Positions 18,592-31,705 are shown, numbered from the stretch's first letter. The stretch is 64,000 nt of DNA from Leclercia adecarboxylata (GCA_002360945.1 DERO01000042.1:1-64000), one strand, 5' to 3'. Notes: a model not told the origin generated them from the letters alone. Translations and numbers: made by a program.

Positions 18592-19931
18592 TGAGTCTGC
18601 AATCGAGCCCTGTTGTCACCGAAATGAAGGTTATCCCGGTTGCCGGCCAGGACAGCATGCTGCTGAACATCGGCGGCGCACATAACGCCTGGTTTACCCG
18701 CAACATCGTGGTGCTGACCGATAACGCCGGGAATACCGGCGTCGGGGAAGCCCCGGGCGGGGAGGTGATCTACCAGACCCTGGTGGATGCCATCCCGCAG
18801 GTGGTCGGTCAGGAGGTGGCGCGGCTGAACAAGGTGGTCCAGCGCGTGCATAAGGGCAACCAGTCTGCCGATTTTGATACCTTTGGCAAAGGGGCCTGGA
18901 CATTTGAACTGCGGGTCAATGCCGTGGCGGCGCTGGAAGCGGCGCTGCTGGATCTGCTCGGCAAAGCGCTGAACGTGCCGGTGTGCGAACTGCTCGGCCC
19001 GGGCAAGCAGCGCGATGCGGTCACCGTGCTGGGTTATCTCTTCTACCTGGGCGATCGCACTAAGACCGATCTGCCCTATCTGGAACGTTCGCCGGGCAGT
19101 CACGACTGGTATCACCTGCGCCATCAGGAGGCGCTCTCCAGCGAGGCGGTGGTCCGTCTGGCGGAGGCGGCCCAGGATCGCTACGGTTTCAAGGATTTCA
19201 AACTGAAAGGCGGCGTGCTGCCGGGTGAGCAGGAAATTGACAGCGCTCGGGCCCTGAAAAAACGCTTCCCGGATGCGCGTATTACCGTCGACCCCAACGG
19301 GGCCTGGCTGCTGGATGAGGCCATCGCGTTGTGCAAAGGCCTGGGCGATGTCCTGACCTACGCCGAAGATCCGTGCGGCGCCGAGCAGGGCTTTTCTGGC
19401 CGTGAGGTGATGGCGGAGTTCCGCCGCGCCACGGGCCTGCCGGTGGCGACTAACATGATTGCTACCAACTGGCGCGAAATGGGCCACGCCGTGATGCTGA
19501 ACGCGGTGGATATCCCACTGGCGGATCCGCACTTCTGGACCCTCTCCGGCGCGGTACGCGTGGCGCAGCTGTGCGACGACTGGGGCTTAACCTGGGGTTG
19601 CCACTCTAATAACCACTTCGATATCTCGTTGGCGATGTTTACCCATGTCGGTGCCGCTGCACCGGGTACGCCAACGGCTATCGACACCCACTGGATCTGG
19701 CAGGAAGGCGAAGCGCGCCTGACCAAAAATCCACTGGAAATTAAACACGGCAAGATTGCCGTACCGGATGCACCGGGGCTTGGCGTGGAGCTGGACTGGG
19801 ATCAGATCCACAAAGCCCACGAAGCCTATAAGAAACTGCCCGGCGGCGCGCGTAATGACGCAGGCCCGATGCAGTACCTTATCCCCGGCTGGACATTTGA
19901 CCGTAAACGCCCGGCGTTCGGTCGCCACTGA
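18588..19931 (+). CDS. gudX: Glucarate dehydratase-related protein GudX
   Basis: A 447-residue enolase-superfamily protein that is a paralogue of the next gene, GudD. The KxK acid/base motif (FKDFKLKGG), the metal-binding region DPNGAW and the histidine in HSNNHFD are retained. E. coli GudX has low glucarate/idarate dehydratase activity, so its physiological role is uncertain. It is encoded between the transporter and the main dehydratase with a 4-nt overlap upstream and a 15-nt gap downstream. Confidence 0.94.
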   Translation: MMSLQSSPVVTEMKVIPVAGQDSMLLNIGGAHNAWFTRNIVVLTDNAGNTGVGEAPGGEVIYQTLVDAIPQVVGQEVARLNKVVQRVHKGNQSADFDTFGKGAWTFELRVNAVAALEAALLDLLGKALNVPVCELLGPGKQRDAVTVLGYLFYLGDRTKTDLPYLERSPGSHDWYHLRHQEALSSEAVVRLAEAAQDRYGFKDFKLKGGVLPGEQEIDSARALKKRFPDARITVDPNGAWLLDEAIALCKGLGDVLTYAEDPCGAEQGFSGREVMAEFRRATGLPVATNMIATNWREMGHAVMLNAVDIPLADPHFWTLSGAVRVAQLCDDWGLTWGCHSNNHFDISLAMFTHVGAAAPGTPTAIDTHWIWQEGEARLTKNPLEIKHGKIAVPDAPGLGVELDWDQIHKAHEAYKKLPGGARNDAGPMQYLIPGWTFDRKRPAFGRH

Positions 19932-19946
19932 TTAAAGGATTGAATA

Positions 19947-21284
19947 ATGAGCACATTTACTACCCCTGTAGTGACTTCCATGCAGATTATCCCGGTTGCC
20001 GGTCATGACAGCATGCTGATGAACCTGAGCGGGGCCCACGCCCCGTTCTTCACCCGTAATATTGTGATTATTAAAGACAACTCCGGCCATACCGGGGTGG
20101 GAGAAATCCCGGGCGGCGAAAAGATCCGCAAAACGCTGGAAGAGGCGATCCCGCTGGTGGTGGGCCAAACCCTGGGCGCGTACAAAAACATTCTCAACGC
20201 CGTACGTAACGAATTTGCTGACCGCGATGCGGCCGGTCGCGGTCTGCAGACCTTTGACCTGCGCACCACCATTCACGTGGTGACCGGCATTGAAGCAGCG
20301 ATGCTCGACCTGCTGGGCCAGCATCTCGGTGTTAACGTGGCCTCGCTGCTGGGCGACGGGCAGCAGCGCAGCGAAGTCGAGATGCTGGGCTACCTGTTCT
20401 TCGTCGGCAACCGCAAGCTGACCCCGCTGCCGTATCAGAGCCAGCCGGATGATAAATGCGACTGGTATCGTCTGCGCCATGAAGAGGCGATGACCCCGGA
20501 CGCGGTTGTACGCCTGGCGGAAGCGGCCTATGAGAAGTACGGCTTTAACGATTTCAAACTGAAAGGCGGCGTGCTGGCCGGGGAAGAGGAAGCGGAATCT
20601 ATTATCGCCCTGGCGAAACGCTTCCCGCAGGCGCGCGTCACCCTCGATCCGAACGGGGCCTGGTCGCTGGAAGAGGCGATTCGCATCGGTAAGCGCCTGA
20701 AGGGCGTGCTGGCCTATGCGGAAGATCCGTGCGGCGCCGAGCAGGGCTTCTCCGGTCGTGAAGTGATGGCCGAGTTCCGCCGCGCCACCGGACTGCCGAC
20801 GGCGACGAACATGATTGCCACCGACTGGCGTCAGATGGGCCACACCCTCTCCCTGCAGTCGGTGGATATTCCGCTGGCGGATCCGCACTTCTGGACCATG
20901 CAGGGCTCGGTGCGCGTGGCGCAGATGTGTCACGAGTTCGGTCTGACCTGGGGCTCACACTCCAACAACCACTTCGATATCTCGCTGGCGATGTTCACCC
21001 ATGTCGCCGCGGCCGCGCCAGGCACAATTACCGCTATCGACACCCACTGGATCTGGCAGGAGGGCAACCAGCGCCTGACCAAACAGCCGTTCGAAATCAA
21101 GGGCGGGATGGTGCAGGTGCCGACCACTCCGGGTCTGGGCGTTGAGCTGGATATGGATCAGGTGATGAAGGCGCATGAGCTGTATCTGCAGCACGGTCTG
21201 GGCGCGCGCGACGACGCGATGGCGATGCAGTACCTGATCCCGGAGTGGACCTTCAACAACAAACGCCCTTGCATGGTGCGTTAA
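19947..21284 (+). CDS. gudD: Glucarate dehydratase GudD
   Basis: A 445-residue enolase-superfamily enzyme that dehydrates D-glucarate to 5-keto-4-deoxy-D-glucarate with magnesium. The acid/base lysine pair FNDFKLKGG, the metal ligands in LDPNGAW and [11 protein letters not shown], and the catalytic histidine in SHSNNHFD are all visible. It strongly resembles GudX next to it, consistent with an old tandem duplication. It has its own ribosome-binding site AAAGGA. Confidence 0.97.
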   Translation: MSTFTTPVVTSMQIIPVAGHDSMLMNLSGAHAPFFTRNIVIIKDNSGHTGVGEIPGGEKIRKTLEEAIPLVVGQTLGAYKNILNAVRNEFADRDAAGRGLQTFDLRTTIHVVTGIEAAMLDLLGQHLGVNVASLLGDGQQRSEVEMLGYLFFVGNRKLTPLPYQSQPDDKCDWYRLRHEEAMTPDAVVRLAEAAYEKYGFNDFKLKGGVLAGEEEAESIIALAKRFPQARVTLDPNGAWSLEEAIRIGKRLKGVLAYAEDPCGAEQGFSGREVMAEFRRATGLPTATNMIATDWRQMGHTLSLQSVDIPLADPHFWTMQGSVRVAQMCHEFGLTWGSHSNNHFDISLAMFTHVAAAAPGTITAIDTHWIWQEGNQRLTKQPFEIKGGMVQVPTTPGLGVELDMDQVMKAHELYLQHGLGARDDAMAMQYLIPEWTFNNKRPCMVR

Positions 21285-21290
21285 GTCCGG

Positions 21291-21318
21291 TGCCGGTTCC
21301 TGCGGGAGTCGGCATTTT
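21291..21318 (+). terminator. Weak terminator candidate after gudD
   Basis: TGCCG and CGGCA form a 5-bp stem around a 14-nt loop followed by TTTT. The stem is short, so read-through into the glycerate kinase gene is likely. Confidence 0.35.
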
Positions 21319-21371
21319 CCTCTGCGTGACGGGTGTATGCTTATGGTAGTCAACATGCGTAAGGACGGCTT

Positions 21372-22511
21372 ATGAAAATAGTTATCGCACCGGACTCGTA
21401 TAAAGAGAGCCTGAGTGCCCTGGCAGTGGCGACGGCGATAGAGAAGGGATTTTGCGAAATTTTCCCCACGGCAGAGTACGTCAAACTGCCGGTCGCCGAT
21501 GGCGGTGAAGGCACCGTGGAAGCGATGGTTGCCGCCACTCAGGGTGACATTATTCAGGTGCGGGTAACGGGGCCGCTCGGCGAGCATGTTGACAGTTTTT
21601 ATGGCCGCTCCGGTGATGGTAAAAGCGCGTTTATCGAGATGGCAGCGGCCAGCGGGCTGGAGCTGGTACCGCCGGCACAGCGTAATCCGTTGAAAACCAC
21701 CTCCTGGGGTACCGGGGAACTGATTCGCCATGCACTGGATGCGGGTGTGAAACATATCATCATCGGTATTGGCGGCAGCGCCACCAACGACGGTGGAGCC
21801 GGGATGGTGCAGGCGCTGGGCGCAAAGCTACTGGACGAGCAGGGGAGCGCCATTGGCCCTGGCGGCGGCGAGCTGGAGAAGCTGGCGCGTATCGATAATA
21901 GCGGTCTGGATAAACGGCTGGCAACGTGCCGGATTGAAGTGGCCTGTGACGTCACCAACCCGCTGATCGGTGAAAACGGCGCGACCGCCGTGTTTGGCCC
22001 GCAGAAAGGGGCCACGCCGGAGATGATTACGCGCCTCGATGGTGCGCTGACGCAGTATGCCCGGATTATTGCCCGCGACCTCGATGTGGATGTGCTCGGC
22101 CTGGCCGGCGGCGGTGCCGCTGGCGGCATGGGGGCGGCGTTATACGCTTTTTGCGGCGCGCAGCTGCGCCAGGGCATTGAGATTGTGACCGACGCGCTCA
22201 ACCTCGACAGCCTGGTAGCCGACGCCGATCTGGTGATCACCGGAGAAGGACGAATCGACAGCCAGACCATTCATGGCAAAGTCCCGGTGGGGGTGGCGAA
22301 GATCGCGAAACGCCACAACAAACCGGTGATCGGCCTGGCGGGTAGCCTGACGGCGGATGTTGGGGTGGTGCACGATCATGGCATCGATGCGGTGTTCAGC
22401 GTGATCTATACCATCTGCACGCTGGAGGAGGCGCTGGAAGATGCCGAAGAAAACGTGCGGATGGCGGCGAGGAATATTGCGGCGGTGCTGAAGGTGGGGA
22501 TGGAGGTGTAG
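21372..22511 (+). CDS. garK: Glycerate kinase (GarK/GlxK family)
   Basis: The 379-residue protein belongs to the type I glycerate kinase family and phosphorylates D-glycerate to 2-phosphoglycerate. Family motifs include the N-terminus MKIVIAPDSYKESLSA, PVADGGEGTVEAM, GIGGSATNDGGAGM and ITGEGRIDSQT. In E. coli the matching gene sits in the gar operon; here it follows gudD in the same direction, so it completes the glucarate pathway after tartronate semialdehyde reductase, which is not in the window. The symbol is by family similarity. Confidence 0.9.
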   Translation: MKIVIAPDSYKESLSALAVATAIEKGFCEIFPTAEYVKLPVADGGEGTVEAMVAATQGDIIQVRVTGPLGEHVDSFYGRSGDGKSAFIEMAAASGLELVPPAQRNPLKTTSWGTGELIRHALDAGVKHIIIGIGGSATNDGGAGMVQALGAKLLDEQGSAIGPGGGELEKLARIDNSGLDKRLATCRIEVACDVTNPLIGENGATAVFGPQKGATPEMITRLDGALTQYARIIARDLDVDVLGLAGGGAAGGMGAALYAFCGAQLRQGIEIVTDALNLDSLVADADLVITGEGRIDSQTIHGKVPVGVAKIAKRHNKPVIGLAGSLTADVGVVHDHGIDAVFSVIYTICTLEEALEDAEENVRMAARNIAAVLKVGMEV

Positions 22512-22526
22512 CCTCTGATGTATATT

Positions 22527-22563
22527 CCCTCTCCCCTTGGGGGAGAGGGTTAGGGTGAGGGGA
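22527..22563. repeat. REP element between glycerate kinase gene and barA
   Basis: CCCTCTCCCC/GGGGAGAGGG forms a long stem with a two-base loop, followed by TTAGGGTGAGGGG. The same sequence family is seen at 7535 and 47178. It lies between convergent genes. Confidence 0.8.
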
Positions 22564-22568
22564 ACTTA

Positions 22569-25325
22569 CTACCCCAGCACCTTCATCGCTTCCCGCGTCA
22601 CGTTATCCATCTCATCCAGCAGCTCCAGAAACTCCGGTTCCAGCTCGCTTTCCGGTGTTCCGGAACGCAGCTGCTGCTCCAGTAAATGACAGAGATTCTT
22701 CAGGCGCGGCACGCCGCTGTACCCGCAGCTGCCGTGCAGTTTATGGATCGCCTCGACGAGGTCTTCCGGATTTTCTCCCACCAACTGCTCCTCCACCTTA
22801 TTGCGAATCTCCGGCAGGAAGGCCACCAGCATCTGCAGCATCTCACGCGCAAGGGCGTTTTTGCCCGCCGCCTGACGCAGCGCCAGCTGCCAGTCGAGGG
22901 TGGCGTTGACGTTAATCGGGATCTCTGCCGCCTGAGCAGGGGCAATCCAGTTGCTGCCCGCAGGGCCGGGCTTGTAGCGCTGCAGCAGGTTGTGCAGCTT
23001 CTCTTCTTCAATCGGTTTTGCCAGATAGTCATTCATCCCGGCGCTTAACAGCTTCTCTTTCTGACCCGCCATCGCGTGGGCGGTCACGGCGATCACCGGG
23101 GTTTGCTGCTGATGAGGCAGCTGGCGGATCAGCTCGCAGGCGCGTATCCCGTCCATACCCGGCATCTGAATATCCATCATGATCAGGTCAAACTGCATCT
23201 GCTTCGCCCGTTCAACGGCCTGCAGACCGCTCTCACAAAGTTCCACGTGCTGAACCTGATCCTCCAGCAGGGCGCCAATCAGCTTCAGGTTGGCGGGGTT
23301 ATCGTCCACCGCCATCACGGTCATCGGCAGCTTGCTCTCATCCATAACCAGCGACACGGCGTAATGGTTCAGGCGGCAATACTCGGTCAGGGTCGGCAGC
23401 AGGCGCGTGGCGGTGAGCGGTTTCAGCAGACAGGCGGCCGCACCGTCATGTTTCAGCTCTTCGGCGTTGATCTGCGCATGGCACGGCAGGGCCAGCAGCA
23501 GGTAATCGGTCATCGAGGCCGCTTTTGCCAGCCGCTCCTGCTGCATGGTCAGTTCGCCGGTAAAGGTCACCGGGATCCCCATCAGCAGAATGTCGTAATG
23601 TTCAACCGGCAGCGTGGAAAACTCCGGGCTGTAAACCACTTCCAGCGGGGTGGTGCTTAACACCTCCAGCGTGCTTTGCGCGGCGGCAGCATTGGCCTCC
23701 ACATAGGCCAGACGTTTACCCTGCAGACAATCCATCGCCGGTCGATCGGTCAGAACATTTGGGTTCAGGTCGAGATTGATATGGAACCAGAAGGTCGAGC
23801 CGCGGTTAGGCTGGCTGTGGAAGGAGATATCGCCTCCCATCTCGTTAACCAGTTTCTGGGTGATCACCAGCCCCAGGCCGGTGCCGCCATGACGCCGGGA
23901 AATACTGGCGTCGGCCTGACGGAAGGCCTGGAACAGCCGCGACTGATCGCGCTCGGGAATACCGATCCCGGTATCGCGGATCTGCACCTCAAGCTGCACT
24001 TTGGTATTGCTGATGGCGCGCTTTTCGACCAGCACGTCAATATTGCCGCTCTCGGTGAACTTGATGGCGTTGCCCACCAGGTTGGTGATCACCTGCTGCA
24101 GGCGCAGCGGATCGCCAATCACATTATCCGGCACATCATTTTTAATGTTCAGCGTCAGCTCCAGCCCCTTGTCATGGGAGGAGTGGGCCAGCAGGGTGAC
24201 CACCTCATCCAGAACGTTGCGCAGCGGGAAGGGAATGCTCTCGAGAATCAGCTTGCCCGCCTCGAGCTTGGAGAAGTCCAGCACGTCATTGATGATGGCC
24301 AGCAGGTTGTTGGCCGAACGTTCAATGGTATGCAGGTGGTCGCGCTGGGTCGGGTTGAGCTCGGTCTTCAGAGTCAGGCGGGTAAAGCCAATCACGCCGT
24401 TGAGCGGGGTGCGCAGCTCGTGGGACATGTTCGCCAGGAACTCCGATTTAATACGGGCCGCTTCCTGGGCGCGCTTTTTGGCCAGATCCAGCTCGACGTT
24501 CTGGATCTCCATTTGCTCCAGAGTTTCCCGCAGGTCGGAGGTGGCCTGATCGACGTTATGCTGCATCTCCTCATGGTAGGCCGCCAGCGACATGGCCATC
24601 GAGTTGATGCCGTTTTTCAGCATATCCAACTCGCCGAGCATAAAACCTTCGACGCGGCTGTCGAGTTGACCCCGGCGAATACGGTCAACGGTATTCACCA
24701 TATTGCGGATCGGGCTGGTGACGTCGCGCATCAGACGCCAGCCGAAGATCAGTGCGATGCCGATACAAAACAGCATCATCACCGTTGAGATAAAAATTTC
24801 CCGGTACTGCTGCAGCCGCACGGACTTGAGATCCAGCTCCAGCGCCACATATCCCAGCATGTTGTTATTAGGCTTGGCATCCGACTCGGCAGATTCATCC
24901 GGCGAATAGCTTTCCGAGATGATCGGCGTTCGCAGGATCATTCTCTCGCCCTGGCGGATCACGCTCAGCCGTGCCGGGAATGCCGTGTCGTTCGGCAGTT
25001 TGAGCACGCCGGGATCCTGCTGGATATTGGAGGTCACAAACAGGCGATTATGTTGGTCATACACCGAGATCGCCCGCACAATGTCCGAGTGACGGCGGTG
25101 CAGGATGCTGATGAGTTGGCCGATAGACTCGCGATTTTGCAGGGCCATGCCGTACTCGCTGGAGACCGCCAGCGGCTCAATAATGCTGGCCCCGGCATCC
25201 TCGAGCTGACGCTGCAGGTCGTTATAACGGTGCACCACAAAGAAGGTACTCAGCAGTAAACCAATGAGTACGGTAGGGGCGAGGATCAAAATCATCATGC
25301 GCGCACGCAGGCTGTAGTTGGTCAT
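22569..25325 (-). CDS. barA: Hybrid sensor histidine kinase BarA
   Basis: A 918-residue tripartite kinase, the same length as E. coli BarA. Two membrane segments (about residues 10-32 and 177-197) flank a periplasmic sensor; a HAMP domain follows. His302 in [12 protein letters not shown] is the first phosphorylation site, the ATPase domain carries GGTGLGL, the receiver domain holds the phospho-aspartate in [11 protein letters not shown], and the C-terminal HPt domain has its histidine in [10 protein letters not shown]. It responds to acetate and formate and phosphorylates UvrY, which activates csrB. It is divergent from rlmD. Confidence 0.97.
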   Translation of the reverse strand: MTNYSLRARMMILILAPTVLIGLLLSTFFVVHRYNDLQRQLEDAGASIIEPLAVSSEYGMALQNRESIGQLISILHRRHSDIVRAISVYDQHNRLFVTSNIQQDPGVLKLPNDTAFPARLSVIRQGERMILRTPIISESYSPDESAESDAKPNNNMLGYVALELDLKSVRLQQYREIFISTVMMLFCIGIALIFGWRLMRDVTSPIRNMVNTVDRIRRGQLDSRVEGFMLGELDMLKNGINSMAMSLAAYHEEMQHNVDQATSDLRETLEQMEIQNVELDLAKKRAQEAARIKSEFLANMSHELRTPLNGVIGFTRLTLKTELNPTQRDHLHTIERSANNLLAIINDVLDFSKLEAGKLILESIPFPLRNVLDEVVTLLAHSSHDKGLELTLNIKNDVPDNVIGDPLRLQQVITNLVGNAIKFTESGNIDVLVEKRAISNTKVQLEVQIRDTGIGIPERDQSRLFQAFRQADASISRRHGGTGLGLVITQKLVNEMGGDISFHSQPNRGSTFWFHINLDLNPNVLTDRPAMDCLQGKRLAYVEANAAAAQSTLEVLSTTPLEVVYSPEFSTLPVEHYDILLMGIPVTFTGELTMQQERLAKAASMTDYLLLALPCHAQINAEELKHDGAAACLLKPLTATRLLPTLTEYCRLNHYAVSLVMDESKLPMTVMAVDDNPANLKLIGALLEDQVQHVELCESGLQAVERAKQMQFDLIMMDIQMPGMDGIRACELIRQLPHQQQTPVIAVTAHAMAGQKEKLLSAGMNDYLAKPIEEEKLHNLLQRYKPGPAGSNWIAPAQAAEIPINVNATLDWQLALRQAAGKNALAREMLQMLVAFLPEIRNKVEEQLVGENPEDLVEAIHKLHGSCGYSGVPRLKNLCHLLEQQLRSGTPESELEPEFLELLDEMDNVTREAMKVLG

Positions 25326-25382
25326 GGAGTTCCGTTATGGGACAATTAGAGTCAATATGTTCATTTGAGAAAATACCCGGCA

Positions 25383-26681
25383 ATGGCGCAATTCTACTCT
25401 GCAAAGCGGCGCGTGACGACGCGTCAGATCATAACTGTTGATGTGACAGACCTCGACCCCTTCGGTCAGGGGGTGGCGCGCCATGATGGTAAGGCCCTGT
25501 TTATTCCCGGTCTCCTGCCCGACGAGCGTGCAGAGATCGTCCTGACGGAAGAGAAACGTCAGTACGCGCGCGGGCAGGTGAAACGCCGCCTGAACGACAG
25601 CCCGCAGCGCGAAACGCCGCGCTGCCCGCACTTTGGCGTCTGCGGCGGCTGCCAACAGCAGCATGCCAGTATCGCGTTACAGGAGCGCAGCAAAAGCAAT
25701 GCCCTGGCGCGCCTGCTGAAGCACGACGTCAACGAAGCGATCGCCGATAAGCCCTGGGGCTACCGCCGCCGGGCGCGCCTGAGCCTGAACTATCAGCCGA
25801 AAACCGCGCGTCTGGAGATGGGCTTTCGCAAGGCCAACTCCAGCGACATCGTCGATGTAAAACAGTGCCCCATTCTGGTGCCCCGTCTTGAGGCATTACT
25901 GCCAGAAGTGCGCAAATGCCTCTCTGACCTGCAGGGCGTTCGCCACCTGGGTCACGTCGAACTGGTGCTGGCAAACAGCGGCCCGCTGATGGTGCTACGC
26001 CATACTGCACCGCTTTCGGCCAAAGATCGCGAAAAACTGGAACGCTTTTCGCATTCCCATGAGCTTGATCTTTATCTCGCCCCGCAAAGCGAGATACTTG
26101 AGCAACTGAGCGGGGAAACGCCCTGGTATGATTCAGACGGGCTACGCTTAACGTTCAGCCCGCGTGATTTCATTCAGGTCAATGACGGCGTGAACCAAAA
26201 GATGGTCGCCACCGCGCTGGACTGGCTGGATATTCAGCCTGAGGACCGGGTGCTCGATCTGTTCTGCGGGATGGGGAATTTTACCCTGCCGCTGGCAAAA
26301 CGGGCGCACAGCGTGGTGGGTGTTGAAGGCGTGGCGGCGCTGGTAGAGAAAGGACGCGATAACGCGATTCACAATGGGCTGCAAAACGTGACATTTTTTC
26401 ACGAGAATCTGGAAGAGGATGTCACCCAACAGCCCTGGGCGGCGCACGGCTTCGACAAGATTCTGCTGGATCCGGCCCGAGCAGGTGCGCCAGGCGTGAT
26501 GCAGCATATTATTAAACTCGCCCCTAAACGCGTGGTCTATGTTTCCTGTAACCCGGCGACGCTTGCCCGGGACAGCGAAGCGTTATTAGCGGCGGGTTAC
26601 CAGATTCAGCGTCTGGCAATGCTTGATATGTTCCCGCACACTGGACATCTGGAATCAATGGCGTTGTTTGAACACAACTGA
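25383..26681 (+). CDS. rlmD: 23S rRNA (uracil-1939-C5)-methyltransferase
   Basis: A 432-residue TrmA/RumA-type enzyme that methylates U1939 of 23S rRNA. It has an N-terminal TRAM domain, four cysteines for a [4Fe-4S] cluster (three in [10 protein letters not shown], one in VKQCPI), the SAM motif [14 protein letters not shown], and the nucleophilic cysteine in [13 protein letters not shown]. The start [10 protein letters not shown] at 25383 matches E. coli; the frame itself opens six codons earlier. Confidence 0.96.
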   Translation: MAQFYSAKRRVTTRQIITVDVTDLDPFGQGVARHDGKALFIPGLLPDERAEIVLTEEKRQYARGQVKRRLNDSPQRETPRCPHFGVCGGCQQQHASIALQERSKSNALARLLKHDVNEAIADKPWGYRRRARLSLNYQPKTARLEMGFRKANSSDIVDVKQCPILVPRLEALLPEVRKCLSDLQGVRHLGHVELVLANSGPLMVLRHTAPLSAKDREKLERFSHSHELDLYLAPQSEILEQLSGETPWYDSDGLRLTFSPRDFIQVNDGVNQKMVATALDWLDIQPEDRVLDLFCGMGNFTLPLAKRAHSVVGVEGVAALVEKGRDNAIHNGLQNVTFFHENLEEDVTQQPWAAHGFDKILLDPARAGAPGVMQHIIKLAPKRVVYVSCNPATLARDSEALLAAGYQIQRLAMLDMFPHTGHLESMALFEHN

Positions 26682-26733
26682 TGAGTTTCGGCTTGTCGAA
26701 TTCGACAGGCAAGGGTCCCTAAAGGAGAGGACA

Positions 26734-28971
26734 ATGGTTGCGGTAAGAAGTGCACATCTCAATAAAGCTGGTGAGTTTGACCCACAAAAATGGATCGCAA
26801 GTCTGGGGATTGCCAGCCAGCAGTCGTGTGAACGCTTAACCGAAACCTGGGCTTACTGTCTGCGCACCACCACGGGGCACCCCGACGCGGAGTTGCTGCT
26901 GTGGCGCGGCGTGGAGATGGTAGAGATCCTCTCCATGCTGAGCATGGATATCGATACCCTGCTCGCTGCCATGCTGTTCCCGCTGGCCGACGCCGAGGTA
27001 GTCTCCGAAGAGGTGCTGCGCGAAAGCGTCGGGACATCAATCGTCTCGCTGATCCACGGCGTGCGTGACATGGCGGCCATCCGCCAGCTGAAAGCCACCC
27101 ACACCGACTCCGTCTCTTCCGAACAGGTCGATAACGTTCGCCGTATGCTGCTGGCGATGGTGGATGACTTCCGCTGCGTAGTGATTAAGCTTGCCGAACG
27201 CGTCGCCCATCTGCGGGAAGTGAAGGACGCGCCGGAAGATGAGCGCGTGCTGGCGGCGAAAGAGTGTACCAATATCTATGCCCCACTGGCGAACCGTCTG
27301 GGCATCGGACAGCTGAAATGGGAGCTGGAGGATTACTGCTTCCGCTACCTGCACCCGGCGGAATACAAACGTATTGCTAAACTGCTGCACGAACGCCGTA
27401 TCGATCGCGAACACTATATCGAGGAGTTTGTCGGCGGCTTACGTCAGTCGATGAAAGAAGAGGGCGTCAAAGCCGAAGTCTATGGCCGTCCGAAGCACAT
27501 CTACAGCATCTGGCGCAAAATGCAGAAGAAGCATCTCGCCTTTGATGAGCTGTTTGATGTGCGCGCCGTGCGCATCGTTGCCGAGCGTTTGCAGGACTGC
27601 TACGCCGCGCTGGGGATTGTTCACACCCATTTCCGCCACATGCCGGATGAATTTGACGACTACGTCGCGAATCCAAAACCCAACGGCTACCAGTCGATCC
27701 ATACCGTGGTGCTGGGGCCGGGCGGTAAACCGGTCGAGATCCAGATCCGCACCAAACAGATGCACGAAGAGTCCGAGCTCGGCGTTGCCGCGCACTGGAA
27801 GTACAAAGAGGGCACCTCGGGCGGGGCGCGCTCCGGCCACGAAGATCGCATCGCCTGGCTGCGTAAGCTGATTGCGTGGCAGGAGGAGATGGCCGACTCC
27901 GGCGAGATGCTCGACGAAGTGCGCAGCCAGGTCTTTGACGACCGGGTCTACGTGTTTACGCCGAAAGGTGACGTGGTTGATCTGCCGGCAGGCTCAACGC
28001 CGCTCGACTTCGCCTACCACATCCACAGCGACGTGGGGCACCGCTGCATCGGCGCCAAAATCGGCGGACGCATCGTGCCATTCACCTATCAGCTGCAGAT
28101 GGGCGATCAGGTGGACATCATCACCCAGAAGCAGCCGAACCCGAGCCGCGACTGGCTGAACCCGAACCTGGGCTATATCACCACCAGCCGCGGCCGCTCC
28201 AAGATCCACGCCTGGTTCCGCAAGCAGGATCGTGACAAGAACATCCTTGCCGGGCGTCAGATCCTCGACGACGAGCTGGAGCATCTGGGCATCCACCTGA
28301 AAGAGGCGGAAAAATTCCTGCTGCCGCGCTACAACTTCAACGAGCTGGATGAGCTGCTGGCCGCCATCGGCGGCGGGGATATTCGTCTCAACCAGATGGT
28401 CAATTTCCTGCAGGCGCAGTTCAACAAGCCGAGCGCGGCAGAACAGGATGCGGCGGCGCTGAAGCAGCTGCAGCAGAAGAGCTACACCCCGCAGCACCGC
28501 AGCAAAGAAAAAGACAACGGCAGGGTGGTGGTGGAAGGCGTCGGCAATCTGATGCACCACATTGCCCGCTGCTGCCAGCCGATCCCGGGGGACGAGATCG
28601 TCGGCTTTATCACCCAGGGGCGCGGGATCTCTATTCACCGCGCGGACTGCGATCAGCTGGACGATTTACAGTCCCACGCGCCGGAACGTATTGTCGATGC
28701 GGTGTGGGGCGAGAGCTACTCCGCTGGCTATTCGCTGGTGGTGCGGGTCTCGGCCAACGATCGCAGCGGCCTGCTGCGCGATATCACCACCATTCTGGCG
28801 AACGAAAAGGTGAACGTGCTGGGCGTTGCCAGCCGCAGCGACACCCGCCAGCAGCTCGCCACCATCGATATGACCATCGAAATCTATAACCTGCAGGTGC
28901 TGGGCCGGGTGCTCGGCAAGCTGAACCAGGTTCCGGATGTGATCGACGCCCGCCGTCTGCACGGCGGTTAA
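26734..28971 (+). CDS. relA: GTP pyrophosphokinase RelA ((p)ppGpp synthetase I)
   Basis: The 745-residue protein makes (p)ppGpp on ribosomes stalled with uncharged tRNA. From N- to C-terminus it shows a degenerate HD hydrolase region that lacks the HD dyad, the synthetase domain (YGRPKHIYSIWRKMQ, KPNGYQSIHT), a TGS domain (VFTPKGDVVDLPAGSTPLDFAY), a zinc-finger-like segment (HHIARCCQPIPGDEI) and a C-terminal ACT domain. The start at 26734 has AAAGGAGAGG before it and matches E. coli; the frame is open upstream into rlmD. A 12-bp palindrome GTCGAATTCGAC (26695-26706) lies in the leader. Confidence 0.97.
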   Translation: MVAVRSAHLNKAGEFDPQKWIASLGIASQQSCERLTETWAYCLRTTTGHPDAELLLWRGVEMVEILSMLSMDIDTLLAAMLFPLADAEVVSEEVLRESVGTSIVSLIHGVRDMAAIRQLKATHTDSVSSEQVDNVRRMLLAMVDDFRCVVIKLAERVAHLREVKDAPEDERVLAAKECTNIYAPLANRLGIGQLKWELEDYCFRYLHPAEYKRIAKLLHERRIDREHYIEEFVGGLRQSMKEEGVKAEVYGRPKHIYSIWRKMQKKHLAFDELFDVRAVRIVAERLQDCYAALGIVHTHFRHMPDEFDDYVANPKPNGYQSIHTVVLGPGGKPVEIQIRTKQMHEESELGVAAHWKYKEGTSGGARSGHEDRIAWLRKLIAWQEEMADSGEMLDEVRSQVFDDRVYVFTPKGDVVDLPAGSTPLDFAYHIHSDVGHRCIGAKIGGRIVPFTYQLQMGDQVDIITQKQPNPSRDWLNPNLGYITTSRGRSKIHAWFRKQDRDKNILAGRQILDDELEHLGIHLKEAEKFLLPRYNFNELDELLAAIGGGDIRLNQMVNFLQAQFNKPSAAEQDAAALKQLQQKSYTPQHRSKEKDNGRVVVEGVGNLMHHIARCCQPIPGDEIVGFITQGRGISIHRADCDQLDDLQSHAPERIVDAVWGESYSAGYSLVVRVSANDRSGLLRDITTILANEKVNVLGVASRSDTRQQLATIDMTIEIYNLQVLGRVLGKLNQVPDVIDARRLHGG

Positions 28972-28983
28972 TGCACTCTCTTT

Positions 28984-29018
28984 GTAGGCCGGGCAAGGCG
29001 TAGCCGCCGCCCGGCATT
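28984..29018. repeat. REP element between relA and mazG
   Basis: GCCGGGC (28988-28994) and GCCCGGC (29009-29015) form a stem around a REP-type core AAGGCGTAGCCGCC. A run of seven T follows at 29022, so it may also end the relA transcript. In E. coli K-12 this interval holds mazE and mazF; they are absent here. Confidence 0.75.
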
Positions 29019-29041
29019 TATTTTTTTATCAGGACAGACTT

Positions 29042-29833
29042 ATGACCCAAATCGACCGCCTGCTCGGCATTATGCAACGTCTGCGCGACCCGGAAACCGG
29101 CTGTCCGTGGGATAAAGAGCAGACCTTCGCCACCATCGCCCCCTACACTCTGGAAGAGACCTACGAGGTGCTGGACGCCATCTCCCGGGAAGATTTTGAC
29201 GATCTGCGCGGCGAACTGGGCGATCTGCTGTTCCAGGTGGTGTTCTACGCCCAGATGGCCCAGGAAGAGGGGCGCTTTGATTTCAACGATATCTGCGCCG
29301 CCATCAGCGACAAGCTCGAGCGCCGCCACCCGCATATCTTTGGCGATGCCACCGCTGAAAACAGCACCGAAGTGCTGGCCCGCTGGGAGCAGATCAAAAG
29401 CGCGGAACGGGCTGAAAAATCGCAACATTCCGCGCTGGACGACATCCCGTTAAGCCTGCCGGCGCTGATGCGCGCAAACAAAATCCAGAAACGCTGCTCG
29501 ACGGTCGGGTTTGACTGGACCTCTTTAGGCCCGGTGCTCGATAAAGTGCATGAAGAGATCGACGAGGTGATGCACGAAGCGCAACAGGCAGTAGTGGACC
29601 AGGACAAGCTGGAAGAGGAGATGGGCGATCTGCTGTTTGCCACCGTCAACCTTTCACGTCATCTGGGGGTCAAAGCCGAAGTGGCGCTACAAAAAGCCAA
29701 CCTGAAATTCGAACGCCGCTTCCGGGAAGTGGAGCGGATTATCGCTGCCCGCGGCCTGGAAATGACCGGCGTGGACCTCGACGCGATGGAAGAAGTGTGG
29801 CAGGAAGTAAAACGCCAGGAATCTGATCTCTAA
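29042..29833 (+). CDS. mazG: Nucleoside triphosphate pyrophosphohydrolase MazG
   Basis: A 263-residue all-alpha NTP pyrophosphohydrolase with two MazG domains that cuts (d)NTPs to monophosphates. The metal-binding EExxE...ExxD patterns are seen in LEETYEVLDAI/GELGDLLFQVV (first domain) and EEIDEV/EEEMGDLLFATVN (second, active domain). In E. coli it moderates MazEF-related stress by lowering (p)ppGpp; here the toxin-antitoxin pair is missing, so a general housekeeping role is more likely. Confidence 0.96.
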   Translation: MTQIDRLLGIMQRLRDPETGCPWDKEQTFATIAPYTLEETYEVLDAISREDFDDLRGELGDLLFQVVFYAQMAQEEGRFDFNDICAAISDKLERRHPHIFGDATAENSTEVLARWEQIKSAERAEKSQHSALDDIPLSLPALMRANKIQKRCSTVGFDWTSLGPVLDKVHEEIDEVMHEAQQAVVDQDKLEEEMGDLLFATVNLSRHLGVKAEVALQKANLKFERRFREVERIIAARGLEMTGVDLDAMEEVWQEVKRQESDL

Positions 29834-29976
29834 CGGGTTTTTGCGATCAAGCGCAATTTGTGTGATTTTTTAAATGACAAGCGCTTGATTTGCGTCAAAA
29901 ACATTTACCCAAAAGGGGCTATTTTCTCACTCCCAATATGAGTCAAAGCCTGAGACAGGAGACGGAGAATGAAAGT

Positions 29977-30005
29977 TTGTGGCGCTCGCCGTGTTCGGGT
30001 ATACT
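29977..30005 (+). promoter_or_regulatory. Promoter of pyrG
   Basis: TTGTGG (29977-29982) and TATACT (30000-30005) are spaced by 17 bp, 53 bp before the pyrG start. The match to the sigma-70 consensus is good. Confidence 0.6.
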
Positions 30006-30042
30006 ACTTTCCCGTCCTGGTTATTCCATCGTTTCACCCTAA

Positions 30043-31695
<1,653 letters not shown>

Positions 31696-31705
31696 GAAAA
31701 GTTAG

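Noticed and set aside
18588..21284. gudX as a frameshifted or broken duplicate of gudD
   Set aside because: The frame is intact over 447 codons, keeps the catalytic motifs and is conserved as a separate gene in E. coli.
23676..24788. A 370-codon forward open frame inside barA
   Set aside because: Antisense to the conserved kinase core; the sequence mirrors codons of the BarA HAMP and histidine kinase domains.
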